A stretch of DNA of 64,000 bases, from positions 186,001-250,000 of the forward strand of contig CAVSVP010000009.1 in NCBI GenBank assembly GCA_963731125.1, written 5' to 3'. The translations under genes were made by a program, and so were the position numbers. This DNA comes from CAVSVP01 sp963731125. GTDB lineage: Bacteria > Pseudomonadota > Gammaproteobacteria > Competibacterales > Competibacteraceae. The stretch's first letter is position 1. Each line of letters begins with the position of its first letter. Below the pieces are notes generated by a model. That model had not been told where the DNA came from. It did not search any database and saw only the letters and a program-made list of their open reading frames with translations. This document shows positions 62,724 through 64,000 of this stretch, piece by piece.

Positions 62724-63026
62724 AAGTTGCACATAGGCTTCCATCACCTCCGCCAACACGTCATTCTTGCGCACCAGCTGCGCTTGCAGCGCCTCAACCT
62801 GTTGGCTCAGGCGATTGACCTGGGCCGAGCCGCTCGGGGCAAAGGCCGCGGCGCCGCCTTCAAAAAAGATCTTCTGCCACCGGTAAAACACGTTCGGGTG
62901 CAGCTGCTGCTCGCGACACACTTCCGAGACCGGCACCTGATCGACCAAATGCCGGCGTAAAATCGCTACTTTTTCCACCGGCGTGTACTGCTTCGGTTTG
63001 CTCTTCGTACGCTTCGTCATCGTCAT
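62616..63026 (-). CDS. IS3-family transposase, orfA (DNA-binding part)
   Basis: 136 residues in its own frame. The HTH region QYTPVEKVAILRRHLVDQVP with VSEVCREQQLHPNVFYRWQK is a transposase_8-type domain, followed by a leucine-zipper-like helix (VNRLSQQVEALQAQLVRKND). The zero-frame tail after LKKN is not conserved; the slippery A-AAA-AAC there allows OrfAB to be made. Confidence 0.88.
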   Translation of the reverse strand: MTMTKRTKSKPKQYTPVEKVAILRRHLVDQVPVSEVCREQQLHPNVFYRWQKIFFEGGAAAFAPSGSAQVNRLSQQVEALQAQLVRKNDVLAEVMEAYVQLKKNTGVLGAGAGLSRRFAQRWWHCSSMARSGWSCR

Positions 63027-63084
63027 TTTCCTCTACTTTTTACCAACTGTATCAAAGCAGGGAAAATTCCGATTCCATCTGAAG

Positions 63085-63394
63085 CAAAACAAATCTATGG
63101 TCCATCAGTCTGCTCAAAGGCCCTTGCCATCCACACGCTAACCGTTATTTGATAGTGTACCAAGGAGTATATAAGTCAAAAACGGAATTTCACAGTTGTA
63201 GATGCCATCGTGCTCATCTACGCTTTCAGCAAGCGCCCTCCAAACTCCTAAGGGATGTTAACCAACGGATTTGTCAGCCAATGAAGATACTGCGAAACAA
63301 ACGCAAGGCTTACTGAAACTCATGGCGCCAACTTCAACTCATTTGAACGTGCTCACCCGGCGCTTCCCCGCGCCGTCAAACCGAGGAGAACGCA
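63085..63394. other. Upstream region of the alanine dehydrogenase gene
   Basis: 310 bp between the IS3 element and ald. No gene is supported. A GAGGAG ribosome-binding site lies 8 bp before the ald ATG. I did not identify a clear promoter. Confidence 0.4.
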
Positions 63395-63683
63395 ATGCTT
63401 GTAGGAGTTCCTAAAGAAATCAAGACAGAAGAATACCGAGTTGGCCTAACACCATCCAGCGTGCGTGAACTCATTGAACACGGCCACCAGGTCATCGTGC
63501 AAACTGGCGCCGCGGCAGGCATTGGTATCCCCGACGACGACTACCAAGCTGTAGGCGCGAAGATTGCCGACACTCCCGAAGCCATTTTTGCAACCGCGGA
63601 GATGATTGTTAAGGTCAAAGAACCGCAGCCCAATGAGTGCGAGATGCTACGAGAAGGCCAGATTTTGTACACCTATCTTCATC
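63395..63683 (+). pseudogene. ald: Alanine dehydrogenase, N-terminal fragment (cut by an IS)
   Basis: NAD-dependent interconversion of alanine and pyruvate. The first 96 codons are intact: MLVGVPKEIKTEEYRVGLTP, then VIVQTGAAAGIGIPDDDY and EMIVKVKEPQPNECEML with the conserved substrate-site lysine (KVKEP), ending at ILYTYLH. After that the frame enters an ISKra4-type end and stops at 63700. The remaining ~270 codons would lie beyond the IS, outside the window. The product cannot be active. Confidence 0.9.
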
Positions 63684-64000
63684 GGGTGCGGCTCTTTTAG
63701 GACGACGCTTGAGTGTGCGACTTTAACCTCAGGCGGCCTCCAGTAATGGGACATCAGCATACTGTGAGAGGTGATTGCGTTGGAGCTCTTGGGCTTTATG
63801 AAATACCCAGTATTCATCGAAGTCACCACTTGAGCGTAGCGAACGCAGCTTCAAGACCGCTTCGGCACTTTGCAGCCGCCAGCGTGCCCCGGTCAGGTCC
63901 ATGCGGTCCTTCACCACATGTCGGCAAGCGCCTTCGATGACGCCGGTGGCAATGGGAAACCCTTGGGCCAAGTACGCATCATAGTTGAGATAGCGGCGGT
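63684..64000 (-). mobile_element. ISKra4-family insertion sequence, partial
   Basis: Starts at the point where ald homology ends; the presumed end is GGGTGCGGCTCTTTTAGGAC. It runs beyond the window, so the other end and target duplication cannot be checked. The contained transposase fragment supports the family call. Confidence 0.75.
63729..64000 (-). CDS. ISKra4-family transposase, C-terminal part (runs off window)
   Basis: About 89 residues in an open frame to the window edge. RRYLNYDAYLAQGFPIATGV and IEGACRHVVKDRMDLTGARW are the distinctive ISKra4 block, with the catalytic-type Glu (GVIEGACRH), then SAEAVLKLRSLRSSGDFDEY. Normal C-terminus. The start lies outside. Confidence 0.88.
   Translation of the reverse strand, partial: RRYLNYDAYLAQGFPIATGVIEGACRHVVKDRMDLTGARWRLQSAEAVLKLRSLRSSGDFDEYWVFHKAQELQRNHLSQYADVPLLEAA

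Larger units (their letters stand above)
61479..63084 (-). mobile_element. IS3-family insertion sequence
   Basis: About 1.6 kb with orfA and orfB transcribed on the minus strand. Inverted ends: AATCGGAATTTTGCCC at the left (61488 onward) and, inverted, AATCGGAATTTTCCC at the right (to 63075); the match can be extended outward through TTCAG. Exact borders and target duplication are not resolved. Unusually, ~245 bp of structured non-coding DNA lie between orfB and the left end. Confidence 0.8.

Noticed and set aside
1..64000. tRNA genes, CRISPR arrays, prophage genes
   Set aside because: Reading the intergenic gaps showed no cloverleaf with a TTCGAATC-type arm, no spaced repeats and no phage structural genes; a dedicated scan could still find a missed tRNA.

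Overview
The window reads as part of a gammaproteobacterial chromosome of roughly 50% GC. The evidence is the set of gene blocks with their usual neighbours: the mra/dcw division and cell-wall cluster, rsmI divergent from yraN-diaA-dolP, petABC upstream of sspB, mlaFEDCB-ibaG-murA-his, comM/ubiK, and trpS-scpAB-rluB. Species cannot be fixed from sequence alone; bc1 genes, short-form HisG, doubled Amt/GlnK and a hopanoid-gene relic would suit a free-living aquatic lineage such as Chromatiales, nitrifier or methanotroph relatives (inference).

1-13.1 kb (minus strand): ddl (partial), murB, murC, murG, ftsW, murD, mraY, murF, ftsI, ftsL, rsmH and mraZ, preceded by a sigma-70-like promoter and a three-repeat MraZ operator, then rnpB. 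murE is missing from its normal place between ftsI and murF. 13.1-20.5 kb: rsmI, a 151-bp MITE-like insertion, yraN-diaA-dolP, sspB (sspA appears lost), petABC, a Nif3-like gene and a small cytochrome. 20.7-28.5 kb: hisC-hisD-hisG, murA, ibaG and the complete mlaFEDCB phospholipid transport operon.

28.9-38.9 kb: comM, ubiK, a nitrogen-regulated glnK-amt / amt-glnK block with two adjacent NtrC-type sites and a sigma-54 promoter, speE divergent from speA, a relic of a squalene/phytoene-synthase family gene, and a YciK-like reductase.

38.9-50.8 kb: a two-component array, all on the minus strand. It holds three large sensor kinases, two periplasmic binding-protein genes and one OmpR-type regulator. 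Two kinases share an almost identical 1129-bp cassette (HisKA, ATPase, receiver) behind unrelated sensor halves, and the third has a receiver relic just after its stop. This is the best candidate here for an undescribed system: ligand-binding proteins feeding interchangeable kinase modules into one regulator.

50.8-54.0 kb: an ISL3-family element split by an ISAs1-family element with a 12-13 bp target duplication. 54.2-60.7 kb: rluB, scpB, scpA, trpS, an M50 protease and a YciO-type gene (minus), then yciI, bolA-like and ppiC (plus). 60.7-64.0 kb: a second copy of a small inverted-repeat element, a universal stress gene, an IS3-family element, and an alanine dehydrogenase gene cut after about 96 codons by an ISKra4-family element that runs off the window. 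No tRNA, CRISPR array or prophage was seen.
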